Below, piece after piece: positions 1 through 8,234 of a stretch of DNA of 64,000 bases. The translations under genes were made by a program, and so were the position numbers. A model generated the notes under the pieces. It made no database searches, was not told the DNA's origin, and saw only the letters and a program-made list of their open reading frames with translations. How positions within the stretch are numbered: position 1 is the stretch's first letter; every line of letters starts with the position of its first letter. Source of the DNA: Ruminococcus sp. (GTDB lineage: Bacteria; Bacillota; Clostridia; Oscillospirales; Ruminococcaceae); assembly GCA_017529875.1 (NCBI GenBank), contig JAFXNC010000045.1:1-64000 (forward strand). The letters run 5' to 3'.

Positions 1-2
1 AT

Positions 3-428
3 TCCTTCCGTGGTACTATCGGTGACGATCTTGCGCAGGAAGGCTTTTTGGCGCTGCTTGACGCCGTGAGAAGGTTTTCCCCGGATAAGGGGGCGTCCTT
101 CGGGACTTTCGCCGAGCACTGCATCCGCAACCGCATGATAAGCGTCTTCAAAAAGACCGGTACGGATTACGAGCAGCTTGCCGAGGACTTCGACAGGGAA
201 GACGATGCGTCGGTGATCCCCGAGAATATCGTCGTCGAGCGCGAAAGTATGAGTGAGCTCTATTCCAAGATCAGCAAGGCGCTTTCCAAGTTGGAGCTTG
301 ATGTGTTCCGCCTCTATATCTCCGGACTGTCTTACAGCAGCATTTCCGGGAGGCTGGGGGTCAGCACAAAGGTGGTGGACAATGCCGTCCAGCGGATGAG
401 GAAAAAGCTCAAGGAAGTGCTGAGATAA
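3..428 (+). CDS. RNA polymerase sigma factor, SigH-like (5' end cut by window)
   Basis: The frame is open from base 3, so the start codon lies upstream of the window. The visible 141 residues begin inside sigma-70 region 2 (GDDLAQEGFLALLDAVRRF, then a FGTFAEHCIRNRM stretch) and end with a region 4 helix-turn-helix (LSKLELDVFRLYISGLSY through GVSTKVVDNAVQRMRKKL). The VDNAVQRMRKKL ending and the absence of a region 3 resemble the stationary-phase/sporulation factor SigH of Bacillus and Clostridium. It would bind core RNA polymerase and redirect promoter choice. A SigI-like or other group 3 factor cannot be excluded because the N-terminus is missing. Confidence 0.8.
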   Translation, partial: SFRGTIGDDLAQEGFLALLDAVRRFSPDKGASFGTFAEHCIRNRMISVFKKTGTDYEQLAEDFDREDDASVIPENIVVERESMSELYSKISKALSKLELDVFRLYISGLSYSSISGRLGVSTKVVDNAVQRMRKKLKEVLR

Positions 429-435
429 TCAATAT

Positions 436-499
436 GGCCATGTAGCTTAATTGCAGAGCGTTGTTTCACAAAGGTGCCGGTGCAAGTCCGGCCGGGGCA
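436..499 (+). ncRNA. tRNA-like element with shortened anticodon arm
   Basis: Between the sigma factor stop and the next gene lies a 64-nt tRNA-like sequence. The T arm is perfect: GCCGG (476-480), loop TGCAAGT, CCGGC (488-492). The D arm GCTT/GAGC (445-448/456-459) follows T443 A444, as in tRNA. The acceptor arms 436-442 and 493-499 pair at five of seven positions. The anticodon arm is reduced to TTGT/ACAA (461-464/468-471) around a TTC triloop, about 7 nt shorter than a normal arm. There is no encoded CCA. It may be a decayed tRNA gene, a non-decoding tRNA mimic, or part of the neighbouring gene's 5' UTR. Confidence 0.45.
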
Positions 500-525
500 A
501 AAATTTTTTAGCGAGGTAAAAAAAT

Positions 526-807
526 ATGTACGAAGACAAGACATTAGTTTGTAAGGACTGCGGTAATGAGTTCGTGTTCACAGCCGGTGAGCAGGAGTTC
601 TATGCTGAGAAAGGCTTTGTAAACGAGCCCCAGCGCTGCAAGGCTTGCCGTGACGCAAGAAAGAATGCGTCCAGAGAGGGCAGACAGATGTATGAGGCTA
701 CCTGCGCCAACTGCGGTAACGTAGCTAAGATCCCCTTCAAGCCCAGAGAGGACAGACCTGTTTATTGCAGCGAGTGCTTTGCTCAGATGAAGCAGGATCA
801 GGCATGA
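526..807 (+). CDS. Small zinc-ribbon protein (probable zinc-binding domain, two ribbons)
   Basis: A 93-residue protein with two C-x2-C pairs in each half: C9/C12 with C38/C41, and C60/C63 with C81/C84. It is rich in Lys, Arg and Glu, which suggests a zinc-stabilised nucleic-acid or protein-binding role. The first half (KTLVCKDCGNEFVFTAGEQ, then AEKGF) matches the conserved 'probable zinc-ribbon' family widespread in Clostridia and Bacteroidetes, whose molecular function is not established. The start is the ATG downstream of a GCGAGG ribosome site. A strong terminator follows, so it ends its transcript. Confidence 0.85.
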   Translation: MYEDKTLVCKDCGNEFVFTAGEQEFYAEKGFVNEPQRCKACRDARKNASREGRQMYEATCANCGNVAKIPFKPREDRPVYCSECFAQMKQDQA

Positions 808-837
808 TATAATCAAGCAGCTAAGCTTTTGTCACGA

Positions 838-875
838 ATGCCCTGCGGACCGTTTCCGCAGGGCATAACGTTTTA
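838..875 (+). terminator. Rho-independent terminator after zinc-ribbon gene
   Basis: A perfect 12-bp stem, ATGCCCTGCGGA (838-849) with its complement at 855-866, closes a 5-nt loop and is followed by a short T-rich stretch. It sits 30 bases after the zinc-ribbon stop codon. Confidence 0.8.
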
Positions 876-946
876 TTCGGGAGTGTAAATATACTGTAAA
901 TTATTTTTCCCGGAGCATAAAAACTGCCTCCTTTTCAATAAAGCTC

Positions 947-975
947 TTGCTTTTTGTCCGGATATGGGTTATAAT
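947..975 (+). promoter_or_regulatory. SigA-type promoter for DUF1858 gene
   Basis: TTGCTT (947-952), a 17-bp spacer and TATAAT (970-975). It lies about 50 bases before the DUF1858 start codon and after the upstream terminator, so the gene should have its own transcript. Confidence 0.75.
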
Positions 976-1026
976 AATCAGGTAGGAAATAACCGTATTA
1001 CTGTACACAGGAAAGGATGTTTAGCA

Positions 1027-1230
1027 ATGGCTTTTGAAGTAACCAAGGAGACCATCATCGGCGATATTCTCGATCATGACGAGACTACCTCCGAGTATTT
1101 TCTGGCAATGGGTATGCACTGCCTGTATTGCCCCGCATCGAGAGGCGAAACTCTTGAGGAGGCCTGCATGGTACACGGCGTAGATGCAGATGAGCTCGCC
1201 AAGGCGATCAATGCTCATATAAACGGCTGA
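1027..1230 (+). CDS. DUF1858 domain protein
   Basis: A 67-residue single-domain protein. The pattern TIGDIL, then GMHCLYCPAS and GETLEEACMVHGVD, matches the DUF1858 / 'hybrid-cluster-protein associated disulfide' family; C-x2-C is conserved and suggests redox or metal chemistry, but the role is unknown. The ATG at 1027 is preferred over an in-frame upstream start because AGGAAAGGATG lies just before it. It is monocistronic, between a clear promoter and a clear terminator. Confidence 0.88.
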   Translation: MAFEVTKETIIGDILDHDETTSEYFLAMGMHCLYCPASRGETLEEACMVHGVDADELAKAINAHING

Positions 1231-1238
1231 TATCCCGC

Positions 1239-1273
1239 GCTGCCGCAATTTCCTGCGGCAGCTTGTTTTTTTA
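1239..1273 (+). terminator. Rho-independent terminator after DUF1858 gene
   Basis: A 9-bp stem GCTGCCGCA (1239-1247) / TGCGGCAGC (1254-1262), 6-nt loop, then TTGTTTTTTT. Confidence 0.88.
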
Positions 1274-1287
1274 GTGAGGTATTTGCT

Positions 1288-1962
1288 TTGAACGATAACA
1301 GACTTCTTGCCTGCGCAAGGCTCGTCCGGGGCAGCCGGGCTGCCGACGTTGGCACCGATCACGGCTATCTGCCGATGTACCTTGTGCAAAACGGCATCTG
1401 CGAGAGTGCCCTGGCCTGCGATATCAACGAAAAGCCCCTGGCCTCTGCCAGGGAGAATATCGAAAAGGCCGGGCTCTCTGATAAGATCGGGGTGTATTTG
1501 TCCGACGGCCTCGGCAGCGTGCCCTGCGAGGGGATCACTGACGTGATAGTCGCAGGCATGGGGGGCGAGCTTATCGCCGACATAATCTCCCGGGCGAACT
1601 GGATAAAGCAGCGCCGTGTCAACCTGGTGCTCCAACCTATGACCAAGTGGGATCACCTTAGAGAGTTTCTCTATACCGGCGGCTTTGAAGTGACAAGCGA
1701 GCTGCCTTGTCAGGAGGGAAAGTTCGTTTATTCGGTGATGCAGGCGGCCTACACCGGCACCAAGCCGCCCTATGACTGCGACCTGAGATATCTTTACTGC
1801 GGCATCGTAACGCCGGATACCGAGGCGGGGAGAGCCTATTATCTCCGTCAGGCTCAAAGACTTGAAGCCGTTGGCAGGGGACTGCTCCACGCTCCCGACG
1901 GCAGCGCCGCAGCACAGGAGCATCTTGCGCTGGCGCAAAAACTGCGGGAGCTTGTACTATAA
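1288..1962 (+). CDS. trmK: tRNA (adenine-22-N1)-methyltransferase TrmK
   Basis: A 224-residue Rossmann-fold methyltransferase that in Bacillus methylates N1 of A22 in tRNA using S-adenosylmethionine. Visible motifs are the SAM site ADVGTDHGYLP (D20-G26), the acidic residue ending beta-2 in ACDINEKPL, YLSDGLGSV, and VAGMGGELI, the family signature. Length fits the family (about 230-240). The TTG at 1288 is the first plausible start and follows GTGAGG. It is 18 bases before the next gene and the trmK-nif3 pairing is conserved in Firmicutes, which supports the call. Confidence 0.92.
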   Translation: MNDNRLLACARLVRGSRAADVGTDHGYLPMYLVQNGICESALACDINEKPLASARENIEKAGLSDKIGVYLSDGLGSVPCEGITDVIVAGMGGELIADIISRANWIKQRRVNLVLQPMTKWDHLREFLYTGGFEVTSELPCQEGKFVYSVMQAAYTGTKPPYDCDLRYLYCGIVTPDTEAGRAYYLRQAQRLEAVGRGLLHAPDGSAAAQEHLALAQKLRELVL

Positions 1963-1980
1963 CAGAGATGAGGTGTTGAA

Positions 1981-2454
1981 ATGACACACAAGAGCATAGT
2001 CAGAGTGCTGTTCTGCGTATTTATGGCTCTGCTGACCTTTGGATTCGTATGGGGCGTGTACATAGTAACGCTGCTCATAGGTCTCCACAGCAGTGGCGAG
2101 GCGTCCCATGCCGCCGGAGTAGTCGTTGCGGTACTGCTGCACTGTATCTGCTACCGGGTGGCGCGGATCAAGCTTACCCGGCGCCAGCGGTGGCTGAGCT
2201 GTTCGCTGGGAGTCATCCCTATCATGGCTGTGTTCATGGCGGCCTTCAACGCCGAGGGCAACTTCGCTCTGCTGGGTGAGGGCTTCAACACCGCGCTGTT
2301 CATCGAAATGCTCATTTTTGCCGCAGTTACGGCAGTCTACGAGCTGGTGAAAAAGTATCTCATCGGGCACCGTCCCGATGAAGAAGAAACCGAGGACGTA
2401 TCTGACGACCGGGATAAACCGGAAAAGAAGTCCGGGGAGGAGGCACAGGCATGA
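1981..2454 (+). CDS. Hypothetical membrane protein with acidic tail
   Basis: I do not recognise this 157-residue protein. It has about four hydrophobic segments (near residues 8-34, 43-60, 72-90 and 102-122), then KKYLIGHRPDEEE and a charged C-terminal tail of about 30 residues that should be cytoplasmic. It begins 18 bases after trmK behind GATGAGGTG and its stop overlaps the Nif3 gene start by 4 bases, so it is co-translated inside the trmK-nif3 operon. Confidence 0.7.
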   Translation: MTHKSIVRVLFCVFMALLTFGFVWGVYIVTLLIGLHSSGEASHAAGVVVAVLLHCICYRVARIKLTRRQRWLSCSLGVIPIMAVFMAAFNAEGNFALLGEGFNTALFIEMLIFAAVTAVYELVKKYLIGHRPDEEETEDVSDDRDKPEKKSGEEAQA

Positions 2455-3218
2455 TAACAGTCAGGGATATATTTGAGTTCATAGACCGCATTGCGCCCTT
2501 CAAATTGCAGGAGAGCTACGACAACAGCGGTCTTGTTATCGGCTCCCCGGACAGGGAAGTCACCACTGTTCTTACGGCACTTGACGTGACCCGGGAGATC
2601 ATCGCGGATGCTAAGCGCCTTGGGGCGGAGCTTATCGTGACCCACCACCCGGTGATCTTCGACCCGGTCAAGCGCATAAGCTTCGACACCGTGGCCGGAG
2701 AGCTGGCGCTTTCCGGCATCAGCGTGATCTCGGCGCATACCAGCTTTGACAGCGCCGTGATGAACGACATCCTCTGCAAAAAGCTGGGTCTTGTACCGGC
2801 GGAGCCCCTCTGCGTGGAGAACGGCGTACCCATAGGCTGCATCTGCGACTGTGAAGAACTGTTCGCAGGAGAGCTTGCCGCACGCATAGCCGACGCCCTG
2901 GGCAACACCTGCATCCGCTATAACGAGACCGGAAAGCTCTTGCGCAGAGTCGCGGTATGCTCCGGCAGCGGCGGCAGCTTCTTGTCTTGCGCCCTTAATA
3001 AGGGCGCAGACTGCCTCATCACCGGCGACGTTAAGCACAACATCTTCATTGACGCCCACAACAGCGGCTTCACGGTCTTCGATGCGGGGCATTTCCACAC
3101 CGAGGAGATCTTCTGCGGCTTTATGAGAGACGCCCTGGCGGCAGAGTTCCCCGGCCTGCGTGCCGAGATCGCGCCGTCGGAGAGGGATGTTCTGGTCTAC
3201 TATATCAAAGACAGGTAA
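2451..3218 (+). CDS. Nif3-like dinuclear metal centre hexameric protein
   Basis: A 255-residue Nif3/YqfO-family protein. The metal-binding signature is seen as DNSGLVIG (24-31), VTHHPVIF with H65 and H66, AHTSFD, and near the C-terminus FDAGHFHTEE. The family forms toroidal hexamers with paired metal ions; 'GTP cyclohydrolase 1 type 2' is an annotation of uncertain worth. It lacks the central PII-like insert that lengthens Bacillus YqfO to about 370 residues. ATGA overlap with the membrane gene shows coupling; it follows trmK as in many Firmicutes. Confidence 0.9.
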   Translation: MITVRDIFEFIDRIAPFKLQESYDNSGLVIGSPDREVTTVLTALDVTREIIADAKRLGAELIVTHHPVIFDPVKRISFDTVAGELALSGISVISAHTSFDSAVMNDILCKKLGLVPAEPLCVENGVPIGCICDCEELFAGELAARIADALGNTCIRYNETGKLLRRVAVCSGSGGSFLSCALNKGADCLITGDVKHNIFIDAHNSGFTVFDAGHFHTEEIFCGFMRDALAAEFPGLRAEIAPSERDVLVYYIKDR

Positions 3219-3239
3219 TCTGTATCAAAGGAGCATACA

Positions 3240-5003
3240 ATGGCACTTGACGGTATATTTTTAAGACAGATAAAAAACGAGCTGATGCCTCTGATCGGCG
3301 GCAGGGTGGACAGGATACACCAGCCCTCCCGGGAGGAGCTGCTGATCGCTCTGCGCACCCGCGAGGGCGGTTACAGGCTGCTTTTCAACACCGGCGCCGG
3401 CACAGCCCGCGTCCACGCCACCAGGACAGAGATCGACAATCCCATGGTGCCGCCCATGTTCTGTATGCTCATGCGCAAGCAGCTTTCCTCCGGCAAACTC
3501 GTTGATATAAGACAGGACGGCCTGGAGCGTATTCTGTATTTCGATTTCGACTCGTCCAATGAGCTGGGGGATATCTGCCGGCTGACCCTTGCAGTCGAGA
3601 TCATGGGACGTCATTCCAATCTAATACTCATAAACAGCGAGGGCAGGATCATCGACAGCATCAAGCGTGTCGGTCAGGATATGTCTCAGGTAAGACTTGT
3701 CCTCCCCGGTATCGCCTACACTCTGCCCCCAAAGGAGCCCCGGCTCTCGCTGCTCGACGACGACCCGGCGCAGATAGTCGCCCAAGTCAGGGAGGCCGGG
3801 AACATGAAGCTCCCGAAGGCGCTTATGTCTGTCATGGAGGGCATCTCCCCGGTGTTCGCCCGGGAGGCCGAGTTCTACGCCGGAAAGGGCAGGGAGCTTG
3901 CAGTACCGGATATGACTGCCGATGAGTTCGACCGTCTGACCTTCTACCTGAAAAAGACTGCCTCTGACCTTGCCGAGGGCAGGAACAAGTACACTATCCT
4001 CCGTACTCAGGAGGGGGACTTCAAGGATTTTTGCTTTACAGAAATACATCAGTACGGCAATCTCATGGTGACTTCCGAGGCCGCCACCGCCTGTGAGACC
4101 CTTGACCGCTTTTACAGCGAGCGCGACCGCGTGGCGCGGATGAAACAGCGTGCTCAGGATCTTTTCCGGCTGTTGGTGTCCACCTCCGAGCGCATCTCCC
4201 GCAGGACAGCCAATCAGCGCCTTGAACTGGAGGAATGTGCCGACCGCGACAGGCTCAAAAAGTTCGGCGACCTGATCATGGCGAACCTCTACCGCATACA
4301 GAAGGGCGACGGTGAAGTAATAGTCGAGGACTACTACGAGGAGGGGAGCCCCCAGGTCACCATACCCCTGGAGCGCCGCCTCACACCCTCACAGAACGCC
4401 CAGAAGTACTACAAGGAGTACCGCAAGGCCGACACCGCCGAGAAAAAGCTCCGTGAGCTGATCTCGCAGGGCGAGGAGGAGCTTGCCTACATCGACTCTG
4501 TCTTCGACGCCCTGACCCGCGCCACAGGCGAGGCGGATATCTCGGAGCTGAGGGTAGAGCTCGCCGAACAGGGCTACATCAGAAAGGGCAAAATGAAGGG
4601 CAAGCCCCCCAAGGCTCAGCCGCCGCTGAAATTCCGTTCCTCTGACGGTTATGAGATCAGAGTGGGCAGGAACAACAAGCAGAACGACCGCCTGACCTGC
4701 AAAGAGTCCGAAAAACTGGACATATGGCTCCACACCAAGGATATCACCGGCTCCCACACTGTCATCTCCTGCAAGGGCACACAGCCTCCGAATCGGACGA
4801 TAGAGGAAGCCGCCGTCATCGCGGCCTATCACTCCAAGGCGCGTACCTCGGCGCAGGTGCCGGTGGACTACACGCTGATAAAGTATGTCAAGAAACCCGC
4901 AGGCTCCAAGCCGGGCATGGTGATCTTCACCAACAACCGCACCCTCTACGTACGCCCGGACGAAGAACTGGTGGAGCGCCTCAAACATAATTCAGAGAAA
5001 TAA
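3240..5003 (+). CDS. rqcH: RqcH, NFACT-family ribosome quality-control protein
   Basis: A 587-residue NFACT protein, formerly annotated as fibronectin-binding protein. In Bacillus, RqcH binds stalled 50S subunits and adds alanine tails to nascent chains. The NFACT-N part opens MALDGIFLRQIKNEL and includes VEIMGRHSNLILI; a coiled-coil middle region (about 290-430) follows; the NFACT-R/DUF814 part shows GRNNKQNDRLT, DIWLHTKDI, GSHTVI and TLIKYVKKP. Length is typical. It starts 21 bases after the Nif3 gene behind AAAGGAG and ends the operon at a strong terminator. Confidence 0.93.
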   Translation: MALDGIFLRQIKNELMPLIGGRVDRIHQPSREELLIALRTREGGYRLLFNTGAGTARVHATRTEIDNPMVPPMFCMLMRKQLSSGKLVDIRQDGLERILYFDFDSSNELGDICRLTLAVEIMGRHSNLILINSEGRIIDSIKRVGQDMSQVRLVLPGIAYTLPPKEPRLSLLDDDPAQIVAQVREAGNMKLPKALMSVMEGISPVFAREAEFYAGKGRELAVPDMTADEFDRLTFYLKKTASDLAEGRNKYTILRTQEGDFKDFCFTEIHQYGNLMVTSEAATACETLDRFYSERDRVARMKQRAQDLFRLLVSTSERISRRTANQRLELEECADRDRLKKFGDLIMANLYRIQKGDGEVIVEDYYEEGSPQVTIPLERRLTPSQNAQKYYKEYRKADTAEKKLRELISQGEEELAYIDSVFDALTRATGEADISELRVELAEQGYIRKGKMKGKPPKAQPPLKFRSSDGYEIRVGRNNKQNDRLTCKESEKLDIWLHTKDITGSHTVISCKGTQPPNRTIEEAAVIAAYHSKARTSAQVPVDYTLIKYVKKPAGSKPGMVIFTNNRTLYVRPDEELVERLKHNSEK

Positions 5004-5040
5004 AAACAGACCGGGCTCAATGTCCGGTCTGCTGTTTTTA
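5002..5040. terminator. Bidirectional terminator between rqcH and amidase gene
   Basis: CAGACCGG (5007-5014) pairs with CCGGTCTG (5024-5031), flanked by an A-run on the left and CTGTTTTTA on the right. It can serve both convergent genes. Confidence 0.85.
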
Positions 5041-6012
5041 TCAGAGGTTGTAATAGTAATCCAGTCCGTAGTAGAGCTTCGACCTTGAAATGAGCTGTTC
5101 GCTGAGGATCCTCGTGCCGTTGGCATCGACTACGTTGAGATCCTTGGCAGTCTGGATGATGGCGTCGCCGATAGCCTTGGCGTAATCGGTGTTGTGCTGG
5201 TCGATGAGGTCATTGTCGGTCTTGGAGGTGATGAAACCCATCTCCATGAGGACGCTGGGACATACCGTATCGGCGTTGACATGGTAGTTCTGAGTGGGGT
5301 CGTTGGTATAGCCGTATACGATGCCGCGGTCGTTGGAGATGCCCACCGCTTTCAGGTTTGCAAGGATGTTCATTGCAAGTGTCGTGTCCATATCGGGACG
5401 CTTGCTGTGTACGCAGGCTTCAAAGCCGCTGACGTCACTGGCCACGGAATCGCGGTGGAGCGACACGAAAAGGTCTGCCTGATTGTTGTTGGTAAACTTG
5501 CAGATATCCGACAGCTCGATGAACTCGTCGGTCTCTCTTGTCATGATGACCTGCACGCCCTGAGATTTCAGATAGTCTCTTACAGCCAGTCCCAGGCGGA
5601 GAGTGTCGTCCTTCTCCCTCCGGATGACGTTGCCCTGATCGTCGGTGATGCAGGCGCCGTCATCTATTCCGCCGTGACCCGGGTCGATGCAGACCTTGAA
5701 CTGCCAAACCTTCTGCTCCGGCTGTACTGCGGTACTGTCTGCGGTGCTTTCGGCAGCACTTTCGGTGATGAGCTGTGAATCGGGATCGTCGGGGACAACG
5801 TTTGAATCCGCCGCCGAGACCACCGAGGGGGTGGAATCCTTGCCGCTGATGCCTCTTGCTATGGCCTTTATCAGCTGGATTATCCCGCATAATACGAGGA
5901 TGAATACTATCACCGCGATAATTACTCTGCCCCAGTATATCTTTACTTTTTTATGAGTGCCGGGCTTTACCGGCGGGCGTCCGTACAGCCGCTCAAATTC
6001 TTCATCAGTCAT
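5041..6012 (-). CDS. N-acetylmuramoyl-L-alanine amidase (Amidase_3), membrane-anchored
   Basis: A 323-residue zinc amidase that cleaves the bond between MurNAc and the stem peptide. The N-terminus is cytoplasmic and followed by one membrane segment (about 30-52), then an acidic/Ser linker. The catalytic domain shows zinc ligands in CIDPGHGG and RREKDDTL and the SLHRDS histidine, plus the catalytic Glu in LMEMGFITS. The start is the ATG at 6012, chosen because GGGAGGG precedes it; a longer frame upstream has no ribosome site. It is monocistronic, with a perfect-consensus promoter. Confidence 0.9.
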   Translation of the reverse strand: MTDEEFERLYGRPPVKPGTHKKVKIYWGRVIIAVIVFILVLCGIIQLIKAIARGISGKDSTPSVVSAADSNVVPDDPDSQLITESAAESTADSTAVQPEQKVWQFKVCIDPGHGGIDDGACITDDQGNVIRREKDDTLRLGLAVRDYLKSQGVQVIMTRETDEFIELSDICKFTNNNQADLFVSLHRDSVASDVSGFEACVHSKRPDMDTTLAMNILANLKAVGISNDRGIVYGYTNDPTQNYHVNADTVCPSVLMEMGFITSKTDNDLIDQHNTDYAKAIGDAIIQTAKDLNVVDANGTRILSEQLISRSKLYYGLDYYYNL

Positions 6013-6091
6013 AAGACCCTCCCGTAAGAGCTTTATTGTTATCGTGATGTATATCAAATGTAATCATTCTGTAATTTCCCGATACTTTGTC

Positions 6092-6120
6092 ATTATATCA
6101 CTTTTTGCGGATATTGTCAA
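6092..6120 (-). promoter_or_regulatory. Consensus SigA promoter for amidase gene
   Basis: On the minus strand TTGACA (6120-6115), a 17-bp spacer and TATAAT (6097-6092): a full match to the vegetative consensus. It fires leftward into the amidase gene, with a leader of about 75 nt. Confidence 0.88.
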
Positions 6121-6285
6121 CAATGAGGATTTTTGTTAATAAAAAATTCGCAGTAAAATTACCGTATCTAAACACTTTTCGGAGGCTCAGCCCATAAAAA
6201 GCCGAGGTTTGACGTCACATTGCATAATAGCAGCCGGGCGGGTTTGTGCAAATGTGAAAAAATCAGGCGACAGTTTCAAAAGGTA

Positions 6286-6314
6286 TTCACAAGGTTTGTA
6301 TAATGTGATATAAT
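6286..6314 (+). promoter_or_regulatory. SigA-type promoter for VanY-like gene
   Basis: TTCACA (6286-6291), 17-bp spacer, TATAAT (6309-6314). The 372-bp gap between the divergent genes holds this, the amidase promoter and a leader stem-loop; I see no gene in it. Confidence 0.78.
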
Positions 6315-6331
6315 TATCATGAATAAGTATG

Positions 6332-6363
6332 GGGCATGAATAGCCGCTGATACGGCGCTGCCC
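6332..6363 (+). promoter_or_regulatory. 5' UTR stem-loop before VanY-like gene
   Basis: GGGCA (6332-6336) / TGCCC (6359-6363) encloses GCCG/CGGC (6343-6346/6353-6356). It ends about 20 bases before the start codon. It could shape translation or mRNA stability; no known riboswitch is recognised. Confidence 0.4.
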
Positions 6364-6384
6364 TATGAAAGCGGGTGATGCCTG

Positions 6385-7383
6385 ATGAGCCGTAACGGAG
6401 CCAAGCACTACAAATACAAGAATATTGCGCTCACACTTGCAGTTATGCTGCTGGTGATCCTTGCGATAATGAAGTCCTGCACCGCCGAGGAGCAGCAGAC
6501 CGACGTCAAGGCCGATTCAAAGACCTCCGTCAACGTCCCCGACGTGCTCAAACCCGTATCCTCCCATGTACAGCCCAGCTCGGTGATACTGCCTTTCAAG
6601 GCGGTGGGGCTGGAGAAGAACTTCCGCTACCTCAACGTGCGCAACAGCGAGACCGTCGGCACCGGCGACCTGCTGCTTCTCAATGCAGGTTACAGATACG
6701 ACGGCAAGCCCGGCGATCTTGTGAGCAACTATGAGTACCTGTTCGACAAGTCCGGCGAGCGCATCGCCTCCGCCAGCAGCACCGTGAACATGGCAAGCAA
6801 GCGGGTACTGCAAGCCTTCAACGAAATGGTCTGCGACTTCTACAAGAAGACCGGCAAGGCCACTATCCTGCTCACCGACCTCTATCTCGAGGGCGGCGGC
6901 GAGGGCAAGACCTGCTACGAGCACGAAAGCGGCCTCGCCATAGATCTGAGACTGTATCTCGAAGCCGAAAAGAGCTACCCCGAGTTCACCGGCAAGGGCG
7001 AGTATGCCTGGTTCGAGCAGAACTGCCACAAATACGGCTTCATACTCAGATACTCCGACGACAAGAAGGATATCACCGGCGTTCCCGGCATGGCTAACCA
7101 CTTCCGCTATGTGGGCAAGCCCCATGCCGAGCTCATCAAGCGGAAGGCCTACTGCTTAGAGGAATACCTCGACGACATCAAACAGTATACGATAGATTCC
7201 CCGCTGAGTTTCGAGGATGAGAACGGCGACTGCTGGGCGATATACTACTTCGCTCAGAGCAATGAGCAGACCACCAACATCCCCATACCCCTGGACGCCT
7301 CCAACACCGAGTATGTTCATTCTATCTCGGGGGACAACCGTGACGGCTACATCGTCACCGTGAATATCCCGAGACAACAATAA
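6385..7383 (+). CDS. VanY-like D,D-carboxypeptidase family protein, probably catalytically altered
   Basis: A 332-residue protein with an N-terminal membrane segment (about 13-30), a linker and a C-terminal M15B peptidase domain. The family trims the terminal D-Ala from peptidoglycan precursors. The zinc ligands are present: H180 and D187 in EHESGLAID, and H239 in NHFRYVG. The catalytic Glu normally sits three residues before the last His (ExxH), but here that place is Met236 (GMANHFRYVG). I infer weak or no peptidase activity, or a shifted base; a wall-binding role is possible. An esterase gene follows 11 bases later. Confidence 0.85.
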   Translation: MSRNGAKHYKYKNIALTLAVMLLVILAIMKSCTAEEQQTDVKADSKTSVNVPDVLKPVSSHVQPSSVILPFKAVGLEKNFRYLNVRNSETVGTGDLLLLNAGYRYDGKPGDLVSNYEYLFDKSGERIASASSTVNMASKRVLQAFNEMVCDFYKKTGKATILLTDLYLEGGGEGKTCYEHESGLAIDLRLYLEAEKSYPEFTGKGEYAWFEQNCHKYGFILRYSDDKKDITGVPGMANHFRYVGKPHAELIKRKAYCLEEYLDDIKQYTIDSPLSFEDENGDCWAIYYFAQSNEQTTNIPIPLDASNTEYVHSISGDNRDGYIVTVNIPRQQ

Positions 7384-7394
7384 GGAGAGATATT

Positions 7395-8228
7395 ATGCCC
7401 TTTGAGACCGCAGAGCTTTCGGTAGACTACAAGGCTGCCGGACTTGACCCGGAGGGGTGCCGTGCCACCCTTGACTGTTACACCAATATGCACACCGACG
7501 AAATGGGCGTGCGCCGCAGACGCGCCATGCTCATCTGCCCCGGCGGCGGCTATGACTGGTGCTCCGAGCGCGAGGCGGAGCCTGTGGCCTTCCGCTTTTT
7601 AGGGTACGATTTCAACTGCTTCGTGCTGCGCTATTCCTGCGTGAAAAAGCGTTTCCCCACGGCGGCTCTCGAATGTGCCGCAGCAGTGAAGTATATCCGC
7701 GATAACGCTGAGCGCTTCGACATCGACCCGGACAAGATCATCGTGTCGGGCTTCTCCGCAGGGGGACACCTGGCGGGGTCGATAGCCAACTTCTGGAACA
7801 GCGAGCTGCTGTACAAGCCCCTGGGCTGCAAGCCCGAGGACATCAAGCCCAACGGCTCCATGCTCTGCTATCCTGTGCTCACCAGCGACAGGCAGTACAC
7901 TCATGAGGGCACCATACAGAATCTCATAGCCCCGGATCAGGACGAAAAGCTCCGGGAGTTCGTCTCCCTTGAAAACCGGGTAGGGGAGCATACGCCCCCC
8001 ACCTTCCTGTGGCACTGCGCCGATGACGGCTGCGTGCCGGTGCAGAATACCCTGTTCTATATGACGGCGCTGTCGAAGTACCACATCCCCTATGAGTGCC
8101 ACATCTACGAATGGGGCGGACACGGCCTCTCCCTCTGCGACTCCTCGACCAGGACCGAGGACTGTCACATCCAGCCGGTAGATGCCGGCTGGGCAAAGCT
8201 CGCCGTCGAGTGGGCAAGCAGATTATAA
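7395..8228 (+). CDS. Alpha/beta hydrolase, acetyl-esterase type
   Basis: A 277-residue cytoplasmic hydrolase of the BD-FAE/Aes-like group that includes carbohydrate acetyl esterases. It has the oxyanion-hole motif CPGGGYDW, the nucleophile elbow GFSAGG with Ser121, the acid in HCADDGCVPV and the His in WGGHGLSL. There is no signal peptide. A ribosome site AGGAGAG precedes the ATG. The substrate is unknown; co-transcription with the VanY-like gene and a wall-related neighbourhood make an acetylated sugar plausible, but this is inference. Confidence 0.85.
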   Translation: MPFETAELSVDYKAAGLDPEGCRATLDCYTNMHTDEMGVRRRRAMLICPGGGYDWCSEREAEPVAFRFLGYDFNCFVLRYSCVKKRFPTAALECAAAVKYIRDNAERFDIDPDKIIVSGFSAGGHLAGSIANFWNSELLYKPLGCKPEDIKPNGSMLCYPVLTSDRQYTHEGTIQNLIAPDQDEKLREFVSLENRVGEHTPPTFLWHCADDGCVPVQNTLFYMTALSKYHIPYECHIYEWGGHGLSLCDSSTRTEDCHIQPVDAGWAKLAVEWASRL

Positions 8229-8234
8229 AAAGAC

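Noticed and set aside
6210-6217. TGACGTCA palindrome in the amidase/VanY-like gap
   Set aside because: Eight bases only, not positioned on a promoter element; expected by chance at this scale.
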